The position numbers and the translations under genes were made by a program. From Tundrisphaera lichenicola (lineage in GTDB: Bacteria; Planctomycetota; Planctomycetia; Isosphaerales; Isosphaeraceae): a stretch of 64,000 bases of DNA. The DNA is taken from assembly GCF_051175385.1 (NCBI RefSeq), contig NZ_CP195106.1:2480001-2544000 (forward strand). Reading direction: 5' to 3'. Below the pieces are notes generated by a model, which saw only the letters and a program-made list of their open reading frames with translations, did not search any database and had not been told where the DNA came from. Positions 26,301-36,300 of the stretch are shown here, piece by piece (position 1 is the stretch's first letter; the number at the start of each line of letters is the position of its first letter).

Positions 26301-28796
26301 TTAGTGATTGAACAAGAATTCCCGACTGCTCAGGAGGCCCCAGAGCACATCCTCGATCACGGGTCGCTCCTCCGGGGAGCCGGGAGGCGGGAGCAACTCG
26401 ATCAGCGCTCGGCGCTCCGGCTCGGTCGGATAGCGGGCCAGGCAGGCCAGGTAGAAGTCGTCCACCATCGAGGCGTCGGACATCCCCGAGGACCGGAGCC
26501 TGATCAGCTTCTCGACCCGGTTCCCGGGGGCCTTCAACTTCTCGTTGAAGGTGATCCCGTTCGAGATGTGGAGGACCTGGACGATCGACGGCTCGGCGGA
26601 TCGGTCGCATTCGCAGACGATCCTCCGAGGGTTCCGCCCGAAAGTCTGGAGGAAGTAGTTTTCGACCGAGGAGTCGTAAAGCTGGACCGCCCGCGTCCCC
26701 AGCGGATAGAAATCCGTCTTCTGGGGTGATCCCCCGGGGACCAGGATGTTCTCGAACCTGGTCGGGACCTCGGTGGCCTGGACGATCGCGTCGTGCAGGA
26801 CCTCGGCCATCATCCGTCGCGGATAGTACCGCGAGTAGAAGCGATGTTCGGCCTGATTTCCGGGGAGCGGCCGGCTCGACCGCTGGTAGGCGTTGGACTG
26901 GAGGATCTCCTTCATCAGGGCCTTGAGGTCGAACTTCTTCGCGACCAGATCGTCGGCCGCCGCGGTAAGTAGTGCCTCGTTGCTGGCCGGGTTCGAGACC
27001 CGGACATCGTCGATCTTCTCGACCAGGCCGACGCCGAAGAAGTTGGCCCAGACCCGGTTCGTGATCGCCCGGGCGAAGTAGGGGTTCTCGGGGGCGGTCA
27101 GCCAATCCGCCAGGCTGACCCGACGGTCCGACGGGTCGTCGATCGGCAGGGGCGTCCCGTCGAGCGGGGTCGGCGGCTGGGGCTTGCCCGTCCTCGGCTG
27201 GATCAGGTCGCCCGACTGCGCCACGTAGAGGGTCCGCTTGCCGTCCCCCGAGCCGGCATCGCCGCCCCAGCCCTTGGCCCGGACCCGGGCGAACAGGTTG
27301 GCCATCGCGTAATATTGATCATTCGTCCATTTTTCGAGAGGGTGGTTGTGGCAGCGGGCACAACCGATCGAGAGGCCCAGGAACGCCTGGCTGGCGTTCT
27401 CGGTCATCTCCTCGGGCGACTGGCTCAGGGCGTAGAAGTTGGTTGCCCCGTTTTCCTGGCTCTCGCCGGTCGAGACCAGAATTTCGCGGACCATCCGATC
27501 CCAGGGGGTGTTGGCCGCGACATTTCCATGAAGCCAGGTGTAATAGGCCTTGATCGATTGAGGGTTGAGCCGGGTGCTGGTGAGCATCAGCACGTCGGAC
27601 CATTTGTAAGTCCAGTAGTCGGCGAACTCGGGCCGGGCCAGCAATTCGTCGATCAAGGCGTCGCGCTTGCCCAAGGCCGGATCGGCCAGGAATCTGCGGA
27701 CTTCCTCCACGGTCGGCGGCCGACCGACTGTGTCGACCCAGGACCTCCGGACGAACTCGGCATCAGTACAGTCGGGCGACGCGGGGAGGTTCAGCCTGGC
27801 CAGTTGCCGGTCGACTTGCTCGTCGATGTAATTCCGGGGCTTCCGCTGGTCAACCTCTTCCGCGCCTTTCGCGAGCGTTTCCCCTTCCCCGTAAGGGACG
27901 GTGATCCGGGCAATCGCGATCTTGCTCGCGTACCAGGCCACGACGGCCCCCTCGCCCGGCCCGACCACCGAGGCGACCCCCTTATCGTCGACCCGGCAGA
28001 CCGATTCATCGCTCGAAGACCATTTCACCCACCGGGTCACGTCTTCGAGGCGTCCGTCGCTGTAACGAGCCCGGACGACGATCGGCTGGGCCTGGCCGAC
28101 CCGGTGGACCGAGCGATCGGGGAGGACTTCCAGCGACTCGACCCTGGCGTCGGCGTCGCTTGGCGGCTTCGCCCCCGAGGCGATCCAGTCGGCAATGATC
28201 CGGTATTCGCGCGAATCGGTCGGGAACCGGAGCCCCCCCTTGTGGGGAATCGCGGCGGTCGGCTTGGCCAGGACCAGGCTCCGGCCGGGGTCGGCCAGTT
28301 CGATCCTCCGGCCCCCTTCGAGCTTGACGATGTTGAAGTGGTCCGAGGCCGGATCGAAACCGTTGAGCGAGAGCCGGAAGCCCCCCTTCCCGGCCAGGGC
28401 CCCGTGGCAAGCCCCCGAGTTGCACCCCATCTTCGCCAGGATCGGCTCAACATCCTCCCGGAAGCTCCGGACGATCGGCGTATCCATCCCGGCCACGACG
28501 ACCTTCGCCGACGCCGACTGCCCCCCCGCCTTGACGGTAATGGCGGCCTCGCCGTCCCCGACCGGTTTGACGATCCCGTCGGCCACGGTCGCGACACGGG
28601 GATCGCTCGTCGACCATTCGAGTCCCGATGCGACCTGTTCGGCGATCTCGCCCGCCGCCGATCGCTGGACCAGGAGGCGCTGGGAACTTTCCGACGATTC
28701 GAGCCGGAATTCGGCCGGGAGGACGACGATCCCATCCTCGGCGACAGCGAGGCCGGTCAGCCCGAACAGGATCAGAAATGGCATTCGGCTCAGCAT
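26301..28796 (-). CDS. Exported BIG2-like / DUF1549 / DUF1553 protein with CX4CH heme-like motif
   Basis: Exported protein of 831 residues. Signal peptide (MLSRMPFLILFGLTGLAVA) and a bacterial Ig-like (BIG2) domain (about 25-100, LEWSTSDPRVATVADGIVKPVG). The heme-like motif is C125-NSGA-C130-H131, a CX4CH spacing common to this subfamily. A second Ig-like domain (about 245-315) reads VKWSSSDESVCRVDDKGVASVVG. DUF1549 follows (EQVDRQLARLNLPASPDCTD, FADYWTYKWSDVLM), then GCARCHNHPLEKWTNDQYY. DUF1553 closes the protein (ARAITNRVWANFFGVGLVEKIDD). The gene lies 27 bases after the DUF1501 gene and 71 before the WD40 gene on the same strand. GAGGG lies eight bases before the ATG. Confidence 0.93.
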   Translation of the reverse strand: MLSRMPFLILFGLTGLAVAEDGIVVLPAEFRLESSESSQRLLVQRSAAGEIAEQVASGLEWSTSDPRVATVADGIVKPVGDGEAAITVKAGGQSASAKVVVAGMDTPIVRSFREDVEPILAKMGCNSGACHGALAGKGGFRLSLNGFDPASDHFNIVKLEGGRRIELADPGRSLVLAKPTAAIPHKGGLRFPTDSREYRIIADWIASGAKPPSDADARVESLEVLPDRSVHRVGQAQPIVVRARYSDGRLEDVTRWVKWSSSDESVCRVDDKGVASVVGPGEGAVVAWYASKIAIARITVPYGEGETLAKGAEEVDQRKPRNYIDEQVDRQLARLNLPASPDCTDAEFVRRSWVDTVGRPPTVEEVRRFLADPALGKRDALIDELLARPEFADYWTYKWSDVLMLTSTRLNPQSIKAYYTWLHGNVAANTPWDRMVREILVSTGESQENGATNFYALSQSPEEMTENASQAFLGLSIGCARCHNHPLEKWTNDQYYAMANLFARVRAKGWGGDAGSGDGKRTLYVAQSGDLIQPRTGKPQPPTPLDGTPLPIDDPSDRRVSLADWLTAPENPYFARAITNRVWANFFGVGLVEKIDDVRVSNPASNEALLTAAADDLVAKKFDLKALMKEILQSNAYQRSSRPLPGNQAEHRFYSRYYPRRMMAEVLHDAIVQATEVPTRFENILVPGGSPQKTDFYPLGTRAVQLYDSSVENYFLQTFGRNPRRIVCECDRSAEPSIVQVLHISNGITFNEKLKAPGNRVEKLIRLRSSGMSDASMVDDFYLACLARYPTEPERRALIELLPPPGSPEERPVIEDVLWGLLSSREFLFNH

Positions 28797-28823
28797 TCGC
28801 GAACCCTCGAAATCGGGGTGTTC

Positions 28824-30200
28824 TCAGAAGAGTTCGTGGATCTCTCGATGGCCAAAATCGACCAGCGGGAAGGGCCGGCCGGCCGGCCCCGGCAGCTTGG
28901 TTTCGAGGTCCAGCCCCAGGCTGTGGAAGATGGTCGCGGCGATGTCGGGCGGCTCGACCGGACGGTCGGCCGGCACGGCCCCGATCGGGTCGCTGGCACC
29001 GACGATCCGGCCCCCCTGGACGCCTCCCCCGGCGAATCCCACGGTGAAGCACTGCGGCCAGTGGTCGCGCCCCCCGGCCGGGTTGACCCGAGGGGTCCGG
29101 CCGAACTCGGCCAGGTTGCAGACCAGGGTGTCATTCAGGAGCCCTCGCGCGTCGAGGTCCTCGATCAACGCGCTATACGCCCGGTCGTAGATCGGGCAGA
29201 CGATGTCCCGCATCCCCTCGATCGAGGTGAATGGCTTGGAACCGTGGATGTCCCAGGTGATCTCATCGAACACGGTCAAGAACGTGTTGATGGTCACGAA
29301 CCGGACGCCGTTCTCGATCAGGCGTCGGGCGAGCAGGCAACTCTGGCCGAACCGGGACATCCCGTAACGGTCGCGGACCGCCTGCGGTTCCTCCGAGAGA
29401 TCGAACGCCGCGCGGGCCTGGGTGCTGGTCATCAGGCGGAAGGCCGCCTGGAAATTGTTGTCCAGGAGCGCAGCGTCCTCGGTCGATTCGAAGAGGTCAA
29501 CGGCGTTGTCTACCAGGTCGCGGATCTTCCGTCGACGGTCGAGCCGGACGGTCCCGATCTCCTGGGGCGGGAGGAGGTCGGGCACCCGGAAATTCGGCTG
29601 CGAGGGGTCGGCGTTCAGGGCGAACGGATCGTGGGCCTTGCCCAGGAATCCCCCGGCCTGCCCGTTGGGCATGTTCCCGCCGCCCCGCCCCATCAGTTCC
29701 GGTAGGACGACGAACGGGGGAAGATCGGACTTCCGGCCCCGAAGATAGCTGACCACGGCTCCGACATGCGGCGTGTTGACCCCCCCGGTGAACAGCCGGC
29801 CGGTCTGCATCATCTGCCAGCCCGCGTCGTGGACCGCCGCCCCGCCATGGTGCGCCGAGCGGACCAGCGAGAACTTGTCGGCGATCCTGGCGTGATGGGG
29901 GAGGATCTCCGAGAGCTGGAAGCCGGGGACCTTCGACGTGATCGGCTTGAACGGCCCGCGGATCTCGGCGGGGGCGTCCGGCTTCATGTCCCAGAGGTCC
30001 ATGTTACTCGGGGCACCCAGGTTGAAGATCATGATGCACGATCGGTCATCGTGCCCCGGCTTGACCGCCCCGGCGGCGCGGGCGGCCATCAGTTGAGGCA
30101 AGCCGAACCCGATCGCGCCCAGGGTCCCGACCTGCAGGAAATCCCGACGGGTCACGCCGTCACACGTGACCGCCTGGCCCTTCCCGGTGAAGGTCAACAT
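28824..30200 (-). CDS. DUF1501 protein with Tat signal
   Basis: Exported protein of 458 residues, first gene of the second cytochrome cluster. The Tat signal reads VTRRDFLQVGTLGAIGFGLPQLMAA (about residues 16-40). DUF1501 landmarks are CIMIFNLGAPSNMDLWDMKP, LVRSAHHGGAAVHDAGWQ, LAEFGRTPRVNPAGGRDHWP and DIAATIFHSLGLD. The start at 30200 (MLTFTGKGQAV) is chosen; the frame extends to 30326 without a better signal. It diverges from the hydrolase fusion at 30418 across a 217-base gap that must hold both promoters. Function is undefined as for all DUF1501 proteins, and it is presumed to partner the DUF1549/DUF1553 protein downstream. Confidence 0.92.
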   Translation of the reverse strand: MLTFTGKGQAVTCDGVTRRDFLQVGTLGAIGFGLPQLMAARAAGAVKPGHDDRSCIMIFNLGAPSNMDLWDMKPDAPAEIRGPFKPITSKVPGFQLSEILPHHARIADKFSLVRSAHHGGAAVHDAGWQMMQTGRLFTGGVNTPHVGAVVSYLRGRKSDLPPFVVLPELMGRGGGNMPNGQAGGFLGKAHDPFALNADPSQPNFRVPDLLPPQEIGTVRLDRRRKIRDLVDNAVDLFESTEDAALLDNNFQAAFRLMTSTQARAAFDLSEEPQAVRDRYGMSRFGQSCLLARRLIENGVRFVTINTFLTVFDEITWDIHGSKPFTSIEGMRDIVCPIYDRAYSALIEDLDARGLLNDTLVCNLAEFGRTPRVNPAGGRDHWPQCFTVGFAGGGVQGGRIVGASDPIGAVPADRPVEPPDIAATIFHSLGLDLETKLPGPAGRPFPLVDFGHREIHELF

Positions 30201-30417
30201 GCAAGCACCCTCGATTTGGATCACCGGAGTGACCGCGACCCTTGATCCGCACGACTCGTCTGCAGAAGTTATCCTAACCGCTGCTGGACGTCCCGTCATG
30301 ATCCTGGCGGGAACTTTGTTGAACATTCGATCCGGCCGGGCCGAGACGCCCCTGTTCCGCCCCGAGGACTCGCTTTAGAATCGCCGGGACTGGAGACCTG
30401 CCCCGGGAGAACACTAC

Positions 30418-32622
30418 ATGAACGCGCGATCGTGCCCCGCCGACCACCGATCCCGGAGAATCAGGGCGATCGCGTTCGCCGGATTCTTCGCCGCCCTGAT
30501 CTGCCCTTCCACCGGGGCGGACGACCGAGCAGTCCCGCGCTTGCCGAGGGAAAACCTCCTGGTCTATCGAGGGGCCGACGGATTACCGAAGCCCGTGAAG
30601 TCTCCCGCAGACTGGCTCAAGCGCCGGGCCGAGATCCTCGAAGGGATGCAGTCGGTGATGGGGCGGCTCCCCGGCCCCGAGAAGCGGGTCCCGCTCGACA
30701 TGAAGGTCGAGGAGGAGGTGGATTGCGGAAGCTTCATCCGACGCTTGATCACCTATACCTCGGAGCCCGGCTCGCGGGTCCCGGCCTATCTCTCGATCCC
30801 CAAGGCCCTTCTCAAGGGAGAGGGGCGGAAGGCCCCGGGTATCCTCTGCCTGCACGGGACCGATAACGTGATCGGGCATGGCACCGTGGTCGGACTGGGG
30901 GAACGCCCCAATCGCGCCTATGCCAGCGAGCTGGCCGAGCGAGGCTATGTGACCCTGGCCCCGAACTACCCCCTCCTGGCGAAGTATCAGCCCGACATCA
31001 AGGCGCTCGGCTGGGAGAGCGGGACCCTCAAGGCTGTCTGGGACAACATCCGAGGGCTCGACCTCCTGGAGTCGCTCCCATTCGTCAGCTCGGGCGGCTT
31101 CGGCGCGATCGGGCATTCGCTTGGCGGGCATAACTCGGTCTATACCGCAGTCTTCGACGATCGGATCAAGGCCGTCGTCTCCAGTTGCGGGCTCGACTCG
31201 TTCCTCGACTATTACCAGGGGGACGAGAAGGTCTGGATGCCGGAGAAGGGGTGGACCCAGACCCGCTACATGCCCCGGCTGGCCGGGTATCGGGGGAGGC
31301 TGGACGAGATTCCCTTCGACTTCCACGAACTGCTCGGGGCCCTCGCGCCTCGAGACGTCCTGATCGTGGCCCCGGTCGGGGACAGCAACTTCCGGGCGGA
31401 GAGCGTCGATCGGGTCGTCGAATCCGCCCGGGCCGTCTACAACCTCCTGGGCCACCCCGAGCGGATCCGGCTCGAACATCCCGAAGGAGGCCACGACTTC
31501 CCGGGCGAGATGCGGCAGGCCGCCTACGCTCTTTTCGACTCCGTCCTGATCGCCGCCAGAAACCCGGTCCAGGCCGAACCCGAGACCCGATGGACCGACG
31601 CCCGCGAACTGACGGTCGAGGGCAAGGGCTGGTCCGACACGAAAGAATTCTACGACCGGCTCCCCTCGCGAGCCGAGGGAGTCGTCCGCCCGCCCGTCTG
31701 GGGCCTGAGCCGAGATTCGGCCGGGTACTGCATCCGGTTCGCGACCGATTCGCCGACGATCCAGGCCCGATGGACGCTCAGATCCGACAATCTGGCCATG
31801 CCTCACATGCCCGCCACCGGCGTGAGCGGGCTCGACCTCTACACCCGGACCGAGGGCGGTCCCTGGCAATGGTTGGGGGTCGGCCAGCCCAGGGAGTTCC
31901 CGACCAACACCGCGACCCTGGCCAGGGGACTACCCGCGGGTCATCGCGAGTACCTCCTCTATCTCCCGCTCTACAATGGCGTGTCGTCGGTGGAGATCGG
32001 GGTACCCGAAGGGAACTCGATCGAACCGCCCGGTCCGCGGCCCGAAGGGCATCGGAAGCCGATCGTCTTCTATGGGACCTCGATCACTCAGGGAGGGTGC
32101 GCCTCTCGCCCGGGGATGGTCCACACCGCGATCCTCGGTCGAAGGCTCGACCGGCCGGTCATCAACCTCGGGTTCTCGGGGAGTGGCCGGATGGAGCCCG
32201 AGATGGCGAAATTCCTGGCCGAGCTCGATCCGGCCGTCTATGTCCTCGATTGCCTGCCCAACATGAACGCCCGCGAGGTCGAGGAGCGGGTCGAGCCGAC
32301 CGTTCGGACCCTCCGGGCTGCACACCCCGAGACCCCGATCGTCCTGGCCGAGGATCGCAACTACACCAATGCCAGGCTCCTCCCCGAGCGAGCCCGGGTC
32401 AACCAGGCCAACCACGAGGCCCTGAAGGCGGCCCACGACCGCTTGGTGGCGGCCGGGGTGGGAGGCCTGCATTACCTCAATGGCGCATCGCAGCTCGGCG
32501 AAGATGGCGAGGATACCGTGGACGGCTCGCACCCGACCGACCTCGGCTTCTCCCGGATGGCCGACGCCTTCGAGGCGGTCCTGAAGCCGGCCCTCGGAGG
32601 GGCGACGGAAGGTGGACAGTAA
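30418..32622 (+). CDS. Exported fusion of an alpha/beta hydrolase (acetyl-xylan-esterase-like) and an SGNH/GDSL hydrolase
   Basis: Exported protein of 734 residues with a signal sequence (about 1-37). Domain 1 (about 60-380) is an alpha/beta hydrolase. It has an oxyanion-loop region GILCLHGTDN, nucleophile Ser234 in GHSLGG, acid candidate in VAPVGDSNF and catalytic His in EGGHDFP. Domain 2 (about 395-730) begins with a jelly-roll-like N-terminal module. It continues as an SGNH hydrolase: block I FYGTSITQGG (Ser555), block II NLGFSGSGRM, block III NMNAREV and block V DGSHPTD (Asp702, His705). Both halves keep their catalytic residues. The pair suggests removal of two kinds of ester from polysaccharide. 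GGGAG lies eight bases before the ATG, and a TTAGAATCGC -10-like box lies at 30375-30384. Confidence 0.9.
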   Translation: MNARSCPADHRSRRIRAIAFAGFFAALICPSTGADDRAVPRLPRENLLVYRGADGLPKPVKSPADWLKRRAEILEGMQSVMGRLPGPEKRVPLDMKVEEEVDCGSFIRRLITYTSEPGSRVPAYLSIPKALLKGEGRKAPGILCLHGTDNVIGHGTVVGLGERPNRAYASELAERGYVTLAPNYPLLAKYQPDIKALGWESGTLKAVWDNIRGLDLLESLPFVSSGGFGAIGHSLGGHNSVYTAVFDDRIKAVVSSCGLDSFLDYYQGDEKVWMPEKGWTQTRYMPRLAGYRGRLDEIPFDFHELLGALAPRDVLIVAPVGDSNFRAESVDRVVESARAVYNLLGHPERIRLEHPEGGHDFPGEMRQAAYALFDSVLIAARNPVQAEPETRWTDARELTVEGKGWSDTKEFYDRLPSRAEGVVRPPVWGLSRDSAGYCIRFATDSPTIQARWTLRSDNLAMPHMPATGVSGLDLYTRTEGGPWQWLGVGQPREFPTNTATLARGLPAGHREYLLYLPLYNGVSSVEIGVPEGNSIEPPGPRPEGHRKPIVFYGTSITQGGCASRPGMVHTAILGRRLDRPVINLGFSGSGRMEPEMAKFLAELDPAVYVLDCLPNMNAREVEERVEPTVRTLRAAHPETPIVLAEDRNYTNARLLPERARVNQANHEALKAAHDRLVAAGVGGLHYLNGASQLGEDGEDTVDGSHPTDLGFSRMADAFEAVLKPALGGATEGGQ

Positions 32623-32675
32623 GGCCGATCGGATGGGGACTCGGAGGCGACGGATCGCATCGGCACGGGTCTCGA

Positions 32676-33128
32676 TCAGGTGTTCGCCACCGGTCCCGCA
32701 TCTTGAAGATCGGCGTAATGGGTCAGCTTGTGGATCCAGAGGTCCCGGTCGGCCTGGATTCGGAGACGCCACGATCCGGCCAGTAGAAGAACTCCGGCCG
32801 CCATGAAGATCGGGGCACAACTCTGGAGCAGGTCAATTCGAGGGGGAATCCAGATGGAGACCCCCACCATCAGCAGCCCCAGGGGAAGCGCCACCTTCGA
32901 GGCCAGTCGGGGGATCAGCAGGGCCAAACCTCCCGCCAGATGGGCGAACCCCAGGACGTAACGAATCCGGGGATCGAAGCCGCCGGCCGCGAGATCGGAC
33001 GAGATCTGGGGGAGGGAAAGCAGGGCGACGCCATAGGCCAAGAAGCCGGCCGCGAGGGCCATCCCCGAACCCGTCAGACCGAGCCGCTCTCGCCTGCGTC
33101 GCCGATTGCTCGATTCAATCGTGATCAT
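32676..33128 (-). CDS. Small DoxX-like membrane protein
   Basis: Membrane protein of 150 residues. Four hydrophobic helices are visible: GMALAAGFLAYGVALLSL, IRYVLGFAHLAGGLALLIP, VALPLGLLMVGVSIWI and CAPIFMAAGVLLLAGSW. The YVLGFAHLAGGLALLIPRLA segment recalls DoxX/DoxD-type proteins. The start is the ATG at 33128 (MITIESSNRRRR), with GGAGA 11 bases upstream. The frame to 33278 has no support. It lies 189 bases after the RND permease on the same strand, possibly as a distal gene of that operon. The function is unknown. Confidence 0.72.
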   Translation of the reverse strand: MITIESSNRRRRRERLGLTGSGMALAAGFLAYGVALLSLPQISSDLAAGGFDPRIRYVLGFAHLAGGLALLIPRLASKVALPLGLLMVGVSIWIPPRIDLLQSCAPIFMAAGVLLLAGSWRLRIQADRDLWIHKLTHYADLQDAGPVANT

Positions 33129-33317
33129 CAATGTTGTCTCTCCGTGATGCTGGAAGTGGTCGGGGAAAGCCCCTCGCGTCGCAAGACCCCGGTTTTTTCC
33201 GACCCTCGCGCGTTGAACAACCAATCTCGGCGAATCGGACTCCGGGAACTGGCATCGATGAGGTTCTTTCCCGCACAACCTTGACCATAGGCCAGGAATT
33301 TCAAGTTGTGGTTCGGA

Positions 33318-36300
33318 TCACGAAGTCGTGATCGCATTCATGCCATGGACGCCGATTTCGCGGTCGCCATAGTGGGTGTGCTGATGGCCCGCGTTCGAGT
33401 ATTCCGCGGGCGGCCCTTCGTGGGCGTGCTGGCCCGGCTCGTACCACTTGATCAGCTTGAAGTCCTCGACGAACAGGACATAGAGCACCGGCACGACGAC
33501 CTTCGTGACCAGCGTCGCGACCAGCAGGCCGATGATCTGAACGTAGCAGAGCGGCTCCCAGAGCGGTCCGCCCTTCATCGCCAGGGGGATGAGTCCACCG
33601 ACCGTCGCCAGGACCGTCACGAGGACCGGTCGGAGCCGGACCAGGGCCGCGTCGATCACCGCCCGTCGGAGCGGCTCGCCGCGCTCGTGGGCTTCTTCGA
33701 TGTACTCGAACAGCACGATCACGTGGCTGATGATGACCCCCGCCAGGGAGGAGAGGCCCAGGAGGGCGAAGAAGCCGAGCGGGACGTTGAAGATCAGGAG
33801 CCCCATCAGTCCGCCGACCATCCCGAACGGGACCGCCGCGAAGACCAGGAGCGGCTTAGTCAGGCTGTTGAACTGGAGGACCAGGGCCAGGTAGATCCCC
33901 AGGATCGAGGTCGCCATCGCGAAGAACATGAACGCGAAGCCCTTGGCCTGCTCCTCCTTCTCGCCGCCGAAGGAGAACCGATAGCCCGGCGGCCAGTCCT
34001 TCGAAGCCTCGATCAGCCGGGCCTCCAGCTTGTCGACCACGCTGCTCGGCAAGACACCCGGGACGGTGTCGGCTTTCACGGTCAAGCAACGCTCGTTGTC
34101 CCTCCGGCCAATCCTGGGCGAGACCATCTCGGTACGGAAGGCGCCGACCTGTTCGAGTGGGACCCGGGCGTCGGTCCTCGTGCTGAAGACCTCCAGGGTC
34201 TTCATGTCTTCCATCTGGCTCCGCTCGTCGGGCCGGAACCGGATGATGACCGGGATCCTCCGGTCACGCTCGCGGATGGTCGTCGCTGTGTATCCGGAGA
34301 GCCCGGCGCTGGTCGTCATCGCGACGTCCTGGTTGGTGACGCCGGTCATGTTGGCCCGGTCGGAGTCGACTTCGAGCTTGAGCTGGAGCGATTCGGGGTC
34401 CCAGTCGTCGTGGATGTTCTCGGTCCCGGGGATCTCTCGGAGCAGGCCCTTGACCTCGCCGCCGAGGCGGCGGAGCGTCGCCAGTTCGGGGCCCTGGACC
34501 CGGAGCTGGATCGGCACCCCGATCGGCGGGCCGGATTCGAGCTGTTCCACCGTCACCCTCGCGGACGAGAAGGTCGGGGGTAGCTCGCGCTTCAGGCGGG
34601 CCGCCAGGGCCGCGGTGGAGAAGGCGTCCCGCGTGTGGACCAGGATCTGGGCGTAATTCGAGGCCGGCTGCTCGGGGACGACCGAGAGCCAGAACCGAGG
34701 GCCCCCCTGCCCCACGAAGGTCGTGTACGCCTCGACCTCGGACCCGGCCAGCTTGTCAATCGACTCGATCGCCCGCATGGCTTCGATCTTCGTCTGACGG
34801 ATCGGCGTCCCCTCGGGCAAGAACATGTTAACCGTGAACGTATTGTGCAGGTCCTTGGGGAAGAAGTTCGTCCCGATCTTGGGGAGCAGGCTGATCGCGG
34901 CGGCCAGGACGATCAGGCACGACGCCAGGGCCGCCCACTTGTGCTCCATGCACTTCTCGGAGAATCCGTTGTAGATCCGTGCGAATCTCGAACCCTTGCC
35001 CCCGTCGGCCACGCCGGATTCGAGCCCCTTCTGGCCCCGGAGCATGTAGTAGCCCAGGAGGGGGATGAAGGTCATCGAGACGATCCGGCTGGCCACCAGC
35101 GAGGCGGTCACCACGACCGGCAGCGAATAGATGAACTCCCCCACGACGCCGCCCACCACCAGCAAGGGGAGGAACGCGACGATATTGGTCAGGGTCGCAT
35201 AGAGGATCGCCCTCGAAAGTTTCTGGGGGCCCAGCCAGGCCGCGACGTCACGCGGGACACCGTGGGCCAGCTCTCGATTGATCGCGTCGCCGGCCACCAC
35301 CGGGTCATCGACCAGGAGTCCCAGCGCGATGATCAGGGCGGCGATCGAGATCTGCTGGATGTCGATCCCGATCATTGCGCAGAGTCCGAGGGTCATCGCC
35401 ACCGTGATCGGGATCGAGATCGCCACCAGGAGGGCGCTCCGCCACTCCATGAACATCAGGGAGACCACGACCACGATCAGGATCGCCTCCATCAGGCAGT
35501 CCTTGAAGAGGTCGATCTTCCGGTGGACCTCGTGGGGCTCGTCGCTGGTCCGCTCGACCCGGAGGTCATCCGGCAAGACCCGCCGGAGCGAGGCGAGCGT
35601 CGCTCCGACGTCCCGGCCGAAGTCGGCGATCTGCGTCCCCTTCACGTGGCAGATCGAGAGGGTGACGGCGCGGGTGGTCCAGAGCCGGGTCGGCCCGGTC
35701 GGGATCGGATCCTCGTGACCCGAACCGGCCTCCGCGGTGATCGGACGGGCTTCTCCGAGCGACGACGGCGAGTGGTCCGGGCTCGCCTTGATCGTCCGGA
35801 AGTTGAGGATCCGGGCCGGGTCCTCGTAACCTCGGACGATCTCGGCCACGTCCCGGAGGTAGATCGGGAAGCCATCGCGGACGTCGATGACGGTCTGGCC
35901 GATCTCGCTCCCGACGCGATAAGGGCCGGTCGGCTTGACCACGAGCGTCTGCTCGGGGAGCTCGACCGTCCCGCCGGGCATGTTGATATTCCGATAGCTG
36001 AGCTGGCCGGCCAGGGCCATCGGCTCGATCCCCAGCCCGCTCAGTCGGCGATTGCTGAAGTAGAGGTAGACCGCCTGTTCCTGGACGCCGACCTGCTGGA
36101 TCTTGCCGACCCGGGGCGACTGGCGGAGTCGGTCCTGGATCAGGTCGGCGAATCGATGGAGATCCTCGAAGGTGTAGCGGGCCACCCCGCCCGGGACCTC
36201 CTGGACGCGTTGCTTGATCACCGCAGCGAGGTCGCGGGGGTCCTTTACCAGGAGAGCAGGCCAGATGTCGGGATGTCCCAGGCCCGCGCCCAGGGTCGCC

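Noticed and set aside
23434..26304. Plus-strand open frame of 956 codons
   Set aside because: Antisense to the WD40 cytochrome-like gene, which has a clear signal peptide, heme motif and repeats.
26230..27105. N-terminal extension of the WD40 protein
   Set aside because: It is read from the end of the upstream gene, and the signal peptide begins at the ATG at 26229.
27315..29705. Plus-strand open frame of 796 codons
   Set aside because: Antisense to the DUF1549/DUF1553 and DUF1501 genes.
33316..33333. Hairpin GATCACGA/TCGTGATC at the RND stop as a terminator
   Set aside because: It overlaps coding bases and the stop codon, and no T-run follows.
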